DNA from: Aphrophora alni
Taxonomy: Eukaryota; Arthropoda; Insecta; Hemiptera; Aphrophoridae
NCBI GenBank assembly: GCA_963513935.1
Contig: OY740765.1
Coordinates: 71,024,253-71,088,252, forward strand
Length of the DNA: 64,000 nt
Direction of reading: 5' to 3'
The notes below the pieces were generated by a model. The model saw only the letters and a list, made by a program, of their open reading frames with translations, had not been told where the DNA came from and made no database searches. Each line of letters starts with the position of its first letter. The stretch's first letter is position 1. This document shows, piece after piece, positions 34,515 to 46,099 of this stretch. The position numbers and the translations under genes are program-made.

Positions 34515-35297
34515 CCCTAGAACACTACTCATTCGTAAAAATTACGACCTGCCCTTTGTAAAATTTGGAGAACTCGTAGACAAAAGACGGACACGCTCTG
34601 TCTTTTTGTTTACCTTTCTGACATTGTGAATAGAGGCCACTGTCTCTTCGGCTAAGCTCAAAGTTGAACCGTTATTACCGTACTCAAGCTCGCGTCGTAT
34701 ATTTTACGAAAGAATAGTGTTTGCGAAAGTTTTAACTATTAAGTGTTTGAAATTTTTTTTTTATATTGTTAGTTTTTAGTGTTGTAAATAGTTTATTGTG
34801 TAAATAGTGATTTTAGAGTTCAAAGTGTTTGATTTAGCTACTAAGTGTATATTAATCACTGCAAGGAATGTGATTCTCATTGAAGACAGGACTCTAATTT
34901 TGGCATTTTTGGCATTCTACCTAATGAACTTATTGTAAATCATTTTTCTCTTTTTATATAAATTAAACACTTATAAATGATGTATTTTATGAATATCCGA
35001 TTAATTTTTCCAATAAAATAATATTTATATTTTTTTCGTTTTTTTCCAGATTAATTATTTTTTAAAACGTAGTCTACTCGTAGTGGTAGTAAAAGACATT
35101 TTTTTACAGTTAAAATATGCAGGATTTCATTGTTAAATATTTTTAAAAACCTTAAAAACAATAAAGGATTTAATATAAAAAATAGTCAACACTAAAGTAA
35201 AGTTTAAAAAATAATAATAAAAATAAAAACAGAAAGTAGTAAAATTTACGAATGAATAGTGATCACGTAACAATGAACTAAGAGTAGTAATCTAGGG
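34515..35297. mobile_element. piggyBac-type MITE with both ends
   Basis: TTAA (34511-34514) is followed by CCCTAGAACACTACTC, and the right end reads GAGTAGTAATCTAGGG followed by TTAA (35298-35301). The ends are near-perfect inverted repeats and begin CCCTAGAA, the same bases as the canonical piggyBac terminal repeat; a nearby CGTAAAAATTACG also resembles its subterminal part. The 783-bp body has no transposase. Its right 265 bases match 7263-7531. Confidence 0.85.
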
Positions 35298-35301
35298 TTA
35301 A

Positions 35302-36431
35302 ACATTGAAATATTATTATCATGTTATGTACAAACATAGTTTTAAAATAAAAGTCTTAACGTGTATACCAATCGCGTTCTTTTAGAAAAACACAATTCCT
35401 TGGAGACGCCTTGTGGACGATGTTCCTGGTCCTGTGCTCAGACGCTAACGTGGTCAGTTCACCTTCCAGCTTTACAACATTCATTTTCTATTGTTCAAAT
35501 AATAAACAACTATACTATTAGTGTTATAATTTAAACTGTTCTATTTTAACACTTTACAGTTTTGTCCATAATTCACGATTCGATTGTCTTATTTTTCTTC
35601 GAACACGTGCAAGCTATTATTTTCACAATATTTATAAAAGTTCACATTTTAGATTAAGACGAATGTTACTTTGATCATTCTTATTATGATCTATAGTCTA
35701 GAAAACACTCCTTTGAAAACTCAAACCTTTAGACTGAAATTGCAAGCTAAGGCAGAAAAGCACATGGGTACATATCGTTCGTTTGTACAAAGAAATTATC
35801 ATTGCAATTATTTAAGAACTGTTTTATACACTCCGTTTCTATTAACTACGTTTTCTAACGAAGCAACTCTCAATTGCACTTGTTAAAATCCTACATTTTC
35901 ACATTTCTATCGACTTCCATTGTTCTTTTTAGGAACGACACAAAAATCTAACACCACTACACATCTTGAAAGATGTCTGTCCACATCGGATACTCCCTTC
36001 TAACTGATTCCCGCTTGCTTGCCTTTCTTACATCACGCTATCCAGGGTTTACCTTTCTAGTCCCATGGACACTGTTCAAATCATTTGCCTGTCGACAAGC
36101 TTTGTCTATTTTCACAACACAATTATTACCTAAATATTTATTACAACTTACAACTAACATTTTATACATCAAATTAATATTTTGGAAATCTATATTAAAT
36201 TTTATTTACCCTTGTTTTAATATTTACTTTCAGTTATTCATTTGACTCACGTGGTCTCCCCTCCAATTCAATTACAAATCTCCCGGTTTATTTTCATGTT
36301 TCAAATCTTAATACTGTATAACTATTTCTTGGTTGTCCAAGTTAAAATTACAATTTTAGGTACCACAAAATTCATAATCAGAAATATTAACCTATGTATA
36401 CAAATTTTAACACGAAAGTTACTTAGGTTTT

Positions 36432-36472
<41 letters not shown>

Positions 36473-36630
36473 GATTAATCCAATATTGGATATTCAAATC
36501 AAAAGAAACAAATATTAAGGAACAAAAAAGTTATATTACTCTAGAGCACAATGTTTATATATATATATTGACTAGAATAAGAATCTTACTACTCAGCTAT
36601 TACAGAAAAAAAAATCACTATTTCAAAGTT
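35302..36630. other. AT-rich spacer
   Basis: Open frames at 35671-36478 have no recognisable domain and the last runs into a TA microsatellite. Nothing further is supported. Confidence 0.45.
36435..36470. repeat. (TA)n microsatellite
   Basis: An uninterrupted alternation of T and A, about 18 units. Confidence 0.95.
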
Positions 36631-37335
36631 TTCTGCTTGATCAGTGGTTAAACTTCTCATATCAAGAGTGGCACCTTAGATCATGGGTTCTAATCCTACC
36701 CGGGACACAAGGTTTATTCTGTGCAGTTTGGTTCTTTCCAACCTTGCTTTGTGGTATGATGGAGGTAGGCAGTGTCGGCGATAAGAACCCGCGGGCCCCC
36801 CGCAAATTTGTTCATCGGGCCCCCATCTCCCAATGATCTTTTCCCGGATGTTTATCTTTTCGCCGGCCGGCGCCGGTGAGTCACCGCGATGTGCGACGTA
36901 GCGATAGCTGCATTACTTATCGGCCAACGGTAAACAATACTCATACTTCGTATCATGGACATTAAATAATAAATACTGCTCTCTAAAAAATAATGGTTAT
37001 ACCCGTTTTGGATGCACGATGCACAATCTTGTCTGAAGACATTTTAACTTATTTTAGTAATTTCTTGACAATACTCATAAAAATATTATGATAGGGGGCC
37101 CGTGTGGCAGGGCCCGTCTCGGGTCCGGGTCCCGGTAAAATTTCCCGAAAAATCCCGGTCAAGGCTCGCGGGCCCCCCCGCACCGCGGGCCCTGCGGGCC
37201 CGCTATCGCCGCCACTGGAGGTAGGGCCTTGTGGTGATTAGATTGGACGGAAGTTGACAGGATTGATTAGTTTACAACTGCACAGAAATTATCCATTTTG
37301 TAAATATTTATTTTTGTGTGGTGTATTTACTAAAA
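36631..37335 (+). mobile_element. tRNA-derived SINE, split by a hAT MITE
   Basis: TTGATCAGTGG (36637-36647) fits an RNA polymerase III A box, and GGTTCTAATCC (36686-36696) fits a B box, 38 bases apart as in tRNA genes. The intervening and following sequence lacks a foldable full tRNA, so this is a SINE head and not a functional tRNA. The body continues to GGAGGTAGG, is interrupted by 36770-37217 and resumes at GAGGTAGGGCC to an A-rich tail at about 37330. Both outer boundaries are approximate. Confidence 0.65.
36770..37217. mobile_element. GC-rich hAT-type MITE with perfect 8-bp target duplication
   Basis: GAGGTAGG occurs immediately before (36762-36769) and immediately after (37218-37225) the element. 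Ends are CAGTGTCGGCGATAAGAAC and, on the complement of the right side, CAGTGGCGGCGATAGCGG, an inverted repeat with CAGTG termini typical of hAT. The 448-bp interior is rich in CCCGGG-like words at both sides with an AT-rich centre and has no frame. Exact duplication implies a young insertion into the SINE. Confidence 0.93.
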
Positions 37336-37600
37336 AAAAAAAGTTTTTTTTTAATAAAAATGAATAGATGTATTGGGCGCTTTTCAATATTATGTATAAA
37401 ATAAAATATTTAAAAGCATGCCAATACACTCAGAAAACATATTTTAAACATTATAATTTATTTTTTTAATAGAAAATAAAACTTGAAATAATTTTTTTTT
37501 TGTTTTAATCTATGAATGTTGATATTTGTAAAATATCTGCTGGCTTAAATGAATTTAATAACAAAATAAATTTTTTGTTATTTAATAAATAATTAAATAA

Positions 37601-37633
<33 letters not shown>

Positions 37634-38070
37634 TATCCATCAAGTTTTGTTTTATTACTAAACTAGCATCTCCCGTCGCGGCTTTGCCCGCGAATCATTC
37701 AAGTTGTAATCTATACGTTTATTAAATCGCATGTTTTGATAAAAAAGTTTAATATTACTTTAATCCGGCTAATTTTAATGTAGTGTGTAATATTTAAGAA
37801 TACAGAATTTGTGAATTGAATGATAGAGTAATTTCAGAAAAAGAATATTTTTTTTCTAAATCTGTTATTTTCATCATGTTTACTCATCAATAACTTAAAG
37901 TTACTAAAGTTGAAAAATATCAAAAGGCAAAGTAAACAACAACAAAAATTCGTAATTATTCTAGTTATAGGTAAATTATATTATACTATTTAAGAATTCA
38001 TATTATAAAATACTAAAAAAAAATTTTAATATTTCACAATTCAAATAAAAAAATTGAACTAAAAAAGTAC
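37336..38070. other. AT-rich spacer with poly(A) run and a Helitron-like edge
   Basis: A long A-run lies at 37602-37631. AACTAGCATCTCCCGTCGCG followed by GCTTTGCCCGCG at 37661-37692 is a widespread insect repeat edge and is probably the boundary of the element carrying the helicase fragment at 38071. Confidence 0.4.
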
Positions 38071-38400
38071 TTATTTAGTATTTAGGACCTCTTTGTAAAC
38101 TACATTTGTTGTCTTACCTTTAGGTGCTAAAATCACTAAATTATTAGAAGAACTGACCCTAGAAGCACCAACGTACAATTGACCATGAGAAAAACAGTCT
38201 TCTCTTAAATCAACTCCTGCAAATTTTAATGTTTGTCCTTGAGATTTATTAATAGACATAGCAAAGCATATCTTCAGAGGAAATTGAACTCTTTTAAACT
38301 GGAAAGGGTACTCCGACGGGATTAGTGGTATTCTAGGTATAAAAACAGATTCACCTCGAGCACAACCAGTAAATATTGTAGCTAGCGCAATCTTCTAGTA
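38071..38400 (-). pseudogene. PIF1-like helicase C-terminus (Helitron-type)
   Basis: The minus strand encodes ATIFTGCARGESVFIPRIPL, IPSEYPFQFKRVQFPLKICF, AMSINKSQGQTLKFAGVDLR, EDCFSHGQLYVGASRV and a tail to VYKEVLNTK plus stop. The KSQGQTL and HGQLYVGASRV segments are the late helicase motifs (V and VI) of PIF1-family helicases as found at the C-terminus of Helitron Rep-helicases. The ATPase Walker motifs and the Rep nuclease are absent. A host PIF1 gene is less likely given the truncation and repeat-rich flanks. Confidence 0.8.
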
Positions 38401-38515
38401 GGATTGATACTATTTAAAAAAACTTCAAAGCGATAAGGAAATAATTCTCCAGCTGCTGTTAGTTCGATTAATCCTGCATAACTTGGATGCAGAGACATGT
38501 GTAGGGCTGGGCTTG
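38398..38515 (-). pseudogene. Unrecognised conserved-looking fragment beside the helicase end
   Basis: A minus-strand frame reads PALHMSLHPSYAGLIELTAA, then GELFPYRFEVFLNSINPTRR, ending at a stop that overlaps the start of the helicase segment in another frame. The composition looks like genuine protein, but I cannot name the family. It could be an extra domain of the same element or captured sequence. Its upstream edge coincides with a local duplication at 38507. Confidence 0.35.
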
Positions 38516-38690
38516 TACAATGATGTCTCTTGACGTTTATTTCTATCACCTTCATATGTATAAAGACCGATGATCACGGCCTATATCGAAAAAACAACGA
38601 TTTTCGTAGGTTCGAGTGACCGATGATCACGGTGAAAAATCGGGCTGGGCTCGTACAATGATGTCTTTTGACGTTTACACAGCATAGTAT
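38507..38690. repeat. Two-copy repeat, about 135-bp period
   Basis: GGGCTGGGCTTGTACAATGA followed by TGTCTCTTGACGTTTA (from 38507) recurs as GGGCTGGGCTCGTACAATGA, TGTCTTTTGACGTTTA (from 38642). Between them GACCGATGATCACGG occurs twice (38565 and 38618). Confidence 0.7.
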
Positions 38691-38778
38691 GTTATACATT
38701 TGGTTTAGAATCGAGAAACAACTTGACCTATTCTAAGATAATAAACTTTATAATCAGCCTAGTTGCTTAATAAAATTT

Positions 38779-38970
38779 GTTTTTCTTTTTGTATTTAATA
38801 CCCTTTAAAATTAAAATTTCACAAAATTTTTTCTTAGTGAGCGTCTATGACCTCATGCAAATATGCCTTTAAATTTTGGTATCAATATCTTTGTTGGTTT
38901 TTGTTCTACGTTGATTCTCTGTCAGTCATTCATTCATTCAATCAGTCAGGACAAAGCCGTTTATATATAT
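38779..38970 (+). repeat. Direct repeat R4, copy 1
   Basis: A 190-bp segment from TTTTTCTTTTTGTATTTAAT through TTAGTGAGCGTCTATGACCT and CTACGTTGATTCTCTGTCAG to GTCAGGACAAAGCCGT then TA repeats is present again at 41211-41397 with few differences. It probably is the terminal part of the Helitron-like element. Confidence 0.8.
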
Positions 38971-38980
38971 AGTGATGATG

Positions 38981-38982
<2 letters not shown>

Positions 38983-39020
<38 letters not shown>
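38983..39020. repeat. (TA)n microsatellite
   Basis: An alternating T/A run directly downstream of the R4 repeat, as in the second R4 copy; the TA tract seems to belong to the repeat end. Confidence 0.9.
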
Positions 39021-39022
<2 letters not shown>

Positions 39023-39343
39023 CACAAACTTCTGTGGGCGTGTATTTTATAACAACTAACGTCTTGCTTCTAATGGTCGCGATCTTAATTCCAGATTTTC
39101 GTTCATATTTCGACAGATTATGTCTTTGTTATTAAATATTTATATGAACTCAGGTGATGTTTTATATTTAGAAATATCTACTTCGTATTTCTGTATATCT
39201 CATTTTGTCTCTAGGTCTTCTGTATTTTTATAATTGGCGAAAGATCGGAGTTATATTTTCAATTCGGTTATTTTCCAAGTTGACCTTTCACGTCTAGATA
39301 AAAACAAATTATTTAAGTTTTCTTGTCTTTAACTGTGTGTTGT

Positions 39344-40860
39344 AACGATATCATGATCCCAATTAAATTAAACTAAATAAAAAACATCAATCATGAAATC
39401 TAAAAATAAATAAATTAAAATATAACTTGAATAAAATAATAAATATAGAACCATGTTAAACAAATGAGAAGAAACGGCAGATGCCGCCTGCAATAAAAAA
39501 TGTACGTGCTAGGTTACAATAGCACTAGGATTTCAAGAACCTTGAAGCCAACACGTGTACAATAACGGAATTCTTGGGGTAGCAGAGTTTTTACTAAAAA
39601 AAAGAGAAATCAAGGTAAAGCAGCATCATAACGGTATTTAGAAAAACACAAAAAACGCAAGTAGAAAGTAGGTTGGCCAATCAGAGACGTTTCAAACTTA
39701 AAAAAACACAACGGCAAAATTCAAAAACAACCAGTAGGAATCGCGAAAGTTCGTATACAGAGAAAGTTGGTAAAATCCACAAATCAGCGAACAGGGCGCG
39801 AAAACCAGTGTTTTAGAGAAGGAGTATTAGAAAATAGTTTGTTGAAGGGAGTCTTACAAGAGTCGCCAAGACGTAAGGTCGCGTACACAGCTAGAGTACG
39901 CTGTGTACAAAAGAATAGTTTTTTTTACAGCGAGTAAGGGACAAGAAGTCTCTTTATATTGAAAAGTTTTTAATAAGTTAAATTAAAGTAGAATCGAAGT
40001 AAAGGAAGTTTGAATTAGAATAGGAAGTTAGATTTGGAGTTTGTGGAGTTCTTAATAAAAAGACAGATCAGGAAAAGGAGTTTAAATTCACCAGAGGTAA
40101 AGGAGATCAATCATCGTAGAACAGGCGCTGTAATTTTGGAACGACTACAAGGAAGGAGATACAGATTTTGGAACCGCATCAGGGAAGGAGAGACAGATTA
40201 ATTACCAACGAAAAGTGTTTAAGCAGTGTGGTGTTTTGTTTTTTGTTTGAATAAAAAAGTAAATTAAAATCATGTGTAGTGTATAGTGTTAACCGACCAA
40301 GCAGAAGGACCAACCAAATTGATAAGTACAAACCCAATTGTTATTTATTAAATTCACTTAGAATTGATTTCACTTTCGATTGAGCCATTCAAAAAACCCA
40401 AGACCCGAGATAAAGAGATTTTGTTGTTTTTAAATTAATTGTAAAAAACTGAGCTAGCCGAGATTAAATAAAAAGATGATCAATGTTAATAATAATTTAA
40501 AGTATTAAATAAAATTTGTAAAGAAATATAATAAACTAAAAGGAACTGATAATTTGAAGATTTTAACAAGAGTTAAAATAAAGTAAATTTTGTAATTTTA
40601 AAATTGTCTATGATAAATAAATTAATCTTAAGGAATGAATGAAGAGTAAATGGTTTCTTTAGATAAGTAAGTAATAATTCATGTATATGTTTATTGATGT
40701 AGTAATTTTATTCTTTTAAAAAATTAAAAGAAAGAGTTTGTTTTACCCAAATTACTGTTGTTTGTCTATGAGTACAATAATTATAGAAAGTCCCTTTAGT
40801 AGAAATAGAGCAGTAATAAAATAATTGATAACATCTTAAATGTTATATTTGGCTCACCAA
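39344..40860 (+). mobile_element. LTR-like block
   Basis: TGTTGTAACGATATCATGAT (39339-39358) has the look of an LTR left edge, and TTGATAACA near 40827-40835 could be the matching right edge (TGTT...AACA). TTTGGCTCACCAACGTGTG at 40847 resembles the TTTGGC-type primer-binding region beyond gypsy-like LTRs; a similar word occurs at 40925. No gag or pol motif follows, so at most a solo LTR or stub remains. It sits between two direct copies of repeat R4. Moderate-to-low certainty. Confidence 0.35.
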
Positions 40861-41210
40861 CGTGTGACTTTTAGAATAAATAAATATTAACTTAATAAAT
40901 TAAATATATAGCAACTCCATTGTTATATTTGGTATTCCAACGTGTGGCTTAAATAATTAAAGGTAAAATTAAAATAATTAGCAAAGAAGGAGTTGCTTAT
41001 GTTATAGTGTTGTTATTTTTTATGGATTAATCAAATTCTTAGGCGCAATTTTAATATAGGTTTTGATTTGTTTTAGATTGACAATTTTCTGGATGAGTTA
41101 TAATTGGGTCGGAAAATATTAGATTTAGAATTTGTTTTGATTCGAGTCTTATCTTTTTGCCGCTAGGCGCGTGTATGTTGACGTTTAAAATTAAATGAAT
41201 GAAATTGACT

Positions 41211-41391
41211 TGTTTTTCTTTTTGTATTTAATACCCTTTAAAATTAAAATTTCGCAAAATCCTTTCTTAGTGAGCGTCTATGACCTCATACAAATATGCC
41301 TTTAAATTTTGGTATCAATATCTTTGTTGGTTTTTGCTCTACGTTGATTCTCTGTCAGTCATTCATTCAGTCGGCCAGTCAGGACAAAGCC

Positions 41392-41397
<6 letters not shown>
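41211..41397 (+). repeat. Direct repeat R4, copy 2
   Basis: It matches 38779-38970, including TTAGTGAGCGTCTATGACCT and CTACGTTGATTCTCTGTCAG, and also runs into a TA tract (41393-41456). A short frame at 41507-41707 downstream has no identifiable family. Confidence 0.8.

Positions 41398-41456
<59 letters not shown>
41393..41456. repeat. (TA)n microsatellite
   Basis: About 32 uninterrupted TA units, the longest in the window. Confidence 0.95.
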
Positions 41457-41459
<3 letters not shown>

Positions 41460-41462
<3 letters not shown>

Positions 41463-43571
41463 TTACCTATAAATGATTTCATACAAATATTTCGGATAGG
41501 GTTCGCGTGACATCTGATTGTGTTATTGCTTCAGAATATATTCATGCCCACTTACAAGCTGATAAGAACGTCCCAAAAATATATAGACACCAAACAATCG
41601 CTTCTGTTGCGCCTAGCGACGTTGCCAAGATGTCGAGGTTTTGTTCTATGTTTGTAAGTTGTAAACCCAACCCCAACGGTCAAAATTACAAATGTCTTTC
41701 AATCTGACAACTATGCGAGGCATTTTGTGTATTTTTTTTTTTTTGAACAGTTAATTCATTACTTTCTTATATTTATAAGAAATAAATTAGAATTATAACT
41801 TATTTTTAAGGTTAATTTTGCATAGTGTAAGAATTGTTAGATTATTTTGTATGATTGATTATTTGTTTGTTTGAATTTTATCGTGTGAGTCAACTTTATT
41901 AAATCAGGTGCTTTCACCATGTAAGACAATTTTATAAGTTTCTGGGGGTTTCTCCTTAGACTCTACTATTGATTCAAATTTTTCTTGGCTGTGGGCTGAC
42001 TCTAAAAAAATGAAACTGGATAGGAAAAAAAATACAGATTTTGATTTAGAACAAGTTTAATAAAATCGAAAATGTTCATGAATACCTTTTCACATGAAAT
42101 CTCTATAATCTACTTGGAAATAAAACATTAAACTTTTAGATTCGAGTTGGCCATTCCTCGAGTTAATTAAAATTTATTGAACAAATTAACTGAACAAATT
42201 TATTGAACATTTTCTAGACTGCCAATAACAAATTTCTATCAGCATAATATTACATCTAAATAAAGCCTTAACAAATGTACAATATTATCATTATCATTAT
42301 TTATTTGCTTAAATTGTACAAAATTGTCCCTCTTCCCTTATTTGTTTTAATGAGTTTATATTTTAACCTTATAAAGTAATGAAATAAAACCCAGTATATG
42401 ACTTCGTTTGATAATATTGTATTAACCAATTGAGATCTGATTTACATTAATAAAAGTTTAAGATTACTTACATTACACTCCACCCTTTCTTCACACTTTC
42501 ACTAAACACTTTATTTTGATTTTATTTATTTCAAATTTTCACAACACTTCACTGGTGTAGATTTAGTTGATATTATTTTGTTATTTTATTATAGCAGGTT
42601 AAATACGGACTGAGTTTCTTATTGAATTTCTTTACTTGTTCCCCCTCTGAAGATTTATTTTTTACTACCTATTTTTCACGCATTGTTCTCCCCTCTTCTT
42701 TTTTTGAATCCCTCGTGTTTCTTTCTCATTGGTTAATTTTGAATTTTTGTCGTTCTCATTGATTTTCCTAATTTGCAATCTTTCACACGTAGAACACTTG
42801 TTCAATGCTTAATTTGCTATTTGTAAAGTTCACTGCCTCTGCTTCTGTTAGGTGAAATTCGAGATGCCTTGCGCGTGTTGTCTCACATCCTGTTTCGTTA
42901 TTTAAGTTGGTGTTTCGAATTAATTATATTTTTAATAAATTATATATAATCAATTTATAATAAATGTTGTAATATTGGTGTTCACCAATCTCTCTATTAC
43001 AGAATGCTATACTGTATTGTAATGTAATTGTATTTTTAGTAAAAATATACCTAAGCAACATGGTATAAATCATCGTAATTCATTACCTATAAATTGTAAT
43101 TGATTAATAAATATATTATAGTATGTATTATACAAATGATCTTGTTACTTAATTATTATTCGTTTGATTTTTAATAACCTAAATGTGATAGGTATGTTTT
43201 CAATTTTTCTATGGTGGTACCACACCACAGTACTCCTCTATTATTGCATAGAAATAATCTTACAAATTAATAACACAGCCTATCAATTCCCTGGAATTAT
43301 GCATTGTACTAACTATTATATACTTAATCTATAGGCCTATTAAATGTTCAATAGTATATAACTATATTTATGAAGTTATTTAATGATGATGGATTCATAT
43401 TGTTACTAAAAACATTACCGGTACTATTACTAATATTTTTGCCATCATGTGTGTATAGAATGAATACACAATTCATTCTATAGACAAATAATGGAATTTG
43501 TTCGTAATACTAATGTTCTTAGTAACAGTAATCTATATTATAACTTTAACAATAGGGCTAGAGAGGTGGTG

Positions 43572-43616
<45 letters not shown>

Positions 43617-44873
43617 CAGTAAAAAACATGAAATTAAAAATGTTTACCAGTTGTATTATATACCTAGAATAACTAACACATTGAAGAGGCACATTCGGAG
43701 TGTCGGTAGGTAGGCTACTGAGTTATTGTCTATTGTCGAATTCTATGCTTAATTAGAGCTTTTAAAAGGGTTTGTTCCAGGCTATCTTAGTGGATTCTCT
43801 TGTACAAGTTTTTCGAAACAAATGTGATAATTTGTTTGTTTCATTTACTAAGATATTCATATTTTAGTACTTCTACATAAATGTATATTTTATTATAACT
43901 ACATTTTTTATATCTGTCAACCAACTGATCTGTAAATAAATTACTTAACATACTTCATATTTTAAACCAAAAACTGAGGTTGAAAATCCCAATAATTATT
44001 TTTTAAGTTATTGGTACCAGCAACAAAGGCCTACTGTAAGGTTTTTTCTAGTAAATTTAAATTGTCGGCAATTATCTCGATATAATCAATTTCACTTAAA
44101 CTTTTAGTCTTTAATTGAAACTGAAAACTTATACTGAGATAAACAAATAAGTGAACAACTACCCTGTTGTCAGTAAATGGTTTGATATATACTTTTAAGA
44201 AGATCTCAGTGGACGCAAAAATTGATTAGTAATAGTTTATTGCGATTTTACTAAAATTAAACTAAATATATTAGACCTTGGGCGTTTATTGTTGCAATTC
44301 TAAAATCTTTAGAAAATCGTTTATTTAAAAACAAAACCATTTGTTTTAATGATAAAATTAGACATTCAAAGGTTAGTGATACAGTACATATACAATTTAT
44401 AATTTAAAAGAAATACTTATTGGTTTGTTATAAATGTTCTAATGTTGTGGGCTTATGTTGTAAATCTCATCTACCTGCACATGATAAAAGGTTTTGAGTA
44501 TAGCATTTTTTCAAGTACGACATTGGTTCGAGTTTCCGACGAAGGTTTTAAATCTTTTTACATATAGGTAAGCTATAATTATATTTTTTCCTTTATGCAT
44601 CTATTAGCCAATGGTTAAAAGGAATCCTTACCTGTGAATGTTATTTGTGCCATGCAATTTCGATAAATATTTTAATTACTTTACAGACTATATCTGTCTT
44701 TGTCTCCTAACCTATGTAACACTTATGGCATATTTCATTGTGTTGTCGGTTGGCTTACTTTTTGATTAATAAATTTAACTAGCATAGTTTAATTTTAAAC
44801 GTTAAAGCCTTCATAATAATGTTCGATTTGGGTTTGTTAAATCGCTGCGACATATTATTATTAATTCTAACAG
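41460..44873. other. AT-rich DNA without supported genes
   Basis: Scattered short frames carry no domain. A TA microsatellite lies at 43573-43612. T-rich sequence at 42480-42960 has the flavour of an untranslated or LTR-type region but no diagnostic motif. Confidence 0.45.
43573..43612. repeat. (TA)n microsatellite
   Basis: Alternating T/A run; the short frame at 43498-43713 is created by it. Confidence 0.9.
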
Positions 44874-44935
44874 CAGTAAAGCCCCGGTTATCCGCTTGTC
44901 GGGAATGACCTTGACGATCCGAGCGGTAAGACATT
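44874..44935. mobile_element. Possible pogo/Tigger-type transposon end
   Basis: CAGTAAAGCCCCGGTTATCC followed by GCTTGTCGGGAATGACC and GATCCGAGCGG resembles the CAG-starting, TATCCG-containing terminal repeats of pogo-type elements. No second end was found. A similar TCTGATAATCGGGAATG is at 4650. Confidence 0.3.
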
Positions 44936-45104
44936 TTAAAAATTATCTAATAAAATTAATGAACAGTGTGAAGAAAACATTTGGTCATTAACAAATCCTT
45001 AACTTTTTATCCTAGTCCTTTAGTTTTTTCAGTTATTATCAAAACGTTTAAAACAAAAATAAGAAATATTAAATGTTTTGTAACCATAATCGTAGTGATT
45101 TAAA

Positions 45105-46090
45105 AAAACACAAATTGCACAAACTTTCTCACTCACCCATCCCCAAAAACACATAAACACCAACCAATACTATTTCTAAATAAATATTGAGCTTGACATG
45201 TGAGAGATGATATTAGATAGGAAAAACTTGAACACAAGATCTCACGAAAATTACGTTTATTAAATCAAACCTGTTTCAACCACAAAGTCGCCACCCTCAG
45301 TGATACATGAGCTACCTACCAAAACTATAACTCAGTTATGTATAAGTTATAGTTTTGGTATTATAGCTCATGCTGAGGATGGCAACTTTATGGTTGGAAC
45401 ACGTTTGATTAAGTAAACGTAATTTTTGTGAGATCTTGTGTTCGAGTTTTTTTTTTCTCGATCTAATACTATTCCTCACCAAAAATGTCATTTTGATAGT
45501 TGTCAGTTAAAAATGAATCAAAAATGCTGTCTTTGAAAAAATGTTTGTATATTTAAATACAGCTTAAACTTGCTTTGCTTAGCAAAACATAAATGGAGTT
45601 TGATTAAAATCAAGTTTTCTACCGATTATTAGTCAATTGTAATACCTTTTAATTGTGAATTTGCACACAGATTTGTGCTATTAATTTTCTTATTCTGCTC
45701 AAATTAAAAAAAAAAAAAGAAGAAAACGGTTTGAGAAATTACATATTTTATATCAGTTCTTGAGAGATGGCAACCAATATGTTTTGTTTGGGTTCTTAAA
45801 GGCTACACAAGAACAAAATTTGATCAAAATCATTAGACCTGATTTTGAAAAAAAATCATAATTTTGGATTTCTTCATATGGCCAAATTTTGAGTTATAAA
45901 ACAAAACAAAATTAATACATATCCTGAGATATGGTCAAAATTTGCTCACATACCAAATTTGATTAACATCGGTATAGGCATTTGGGCTGTAGAGCACATA
46001 ATATATGACAAATTACAGATGAACATAAATTTCAAAAACTACTTTTTTGAATGCAATGGATATACCCGCAAAAACTTGATATCATTTTTT
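45105..46090 (+). repeat. Dispersed repeat family R1, copy interrupted by a foldback element
   Basis: The left part (TCTCACTCACCCATCCCCAA, ACACCAACCAATACTATT) and the right part from 45474 (CCTCACCAAAAATGTC, GATAGTTGTCAGTTAAAAAT, TTGAGAGATGGCAACCAATA, GATCAAAATCATTAGACCTG, GAGATATGGTCAAAATTTGC, GGATATACCCGCAAAAACTT) follow the R1 order. Between them lies the palindromic element annotated at 45211-45468 with about 36 extra bases on its left. Confidence 0.75.
45211..45468. mobile_element. Foldback (long inverted repeat) element
   Basis: The left arm from TATTAGATAGGAAAAACTTG through GAACACAAGATCTCACGAAA, ATCAAACCTGTTTCAACCAC and GAGCTACCTACCAAAACTAT pairs with the right arm ending CTCGATCTAATA over about 120 bases each, leaving a loop of about 12 bases near 45340. 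AATACTATT lies on both sides (45166-45174 and 45465-45473), possibly the target duplication, although 36 bases of non-palindromic DNA separate it from the left arm. Noncoding. Confidence 0.85.
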
Positions 46091-46099
46091 TGTTTAATT

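Noticed and set aside
36637..36710. Functional tRNA gene
   Set aside because: A and B boxes are present, but no full cloverleaf can be formed and the sequence continues as a SINE body.
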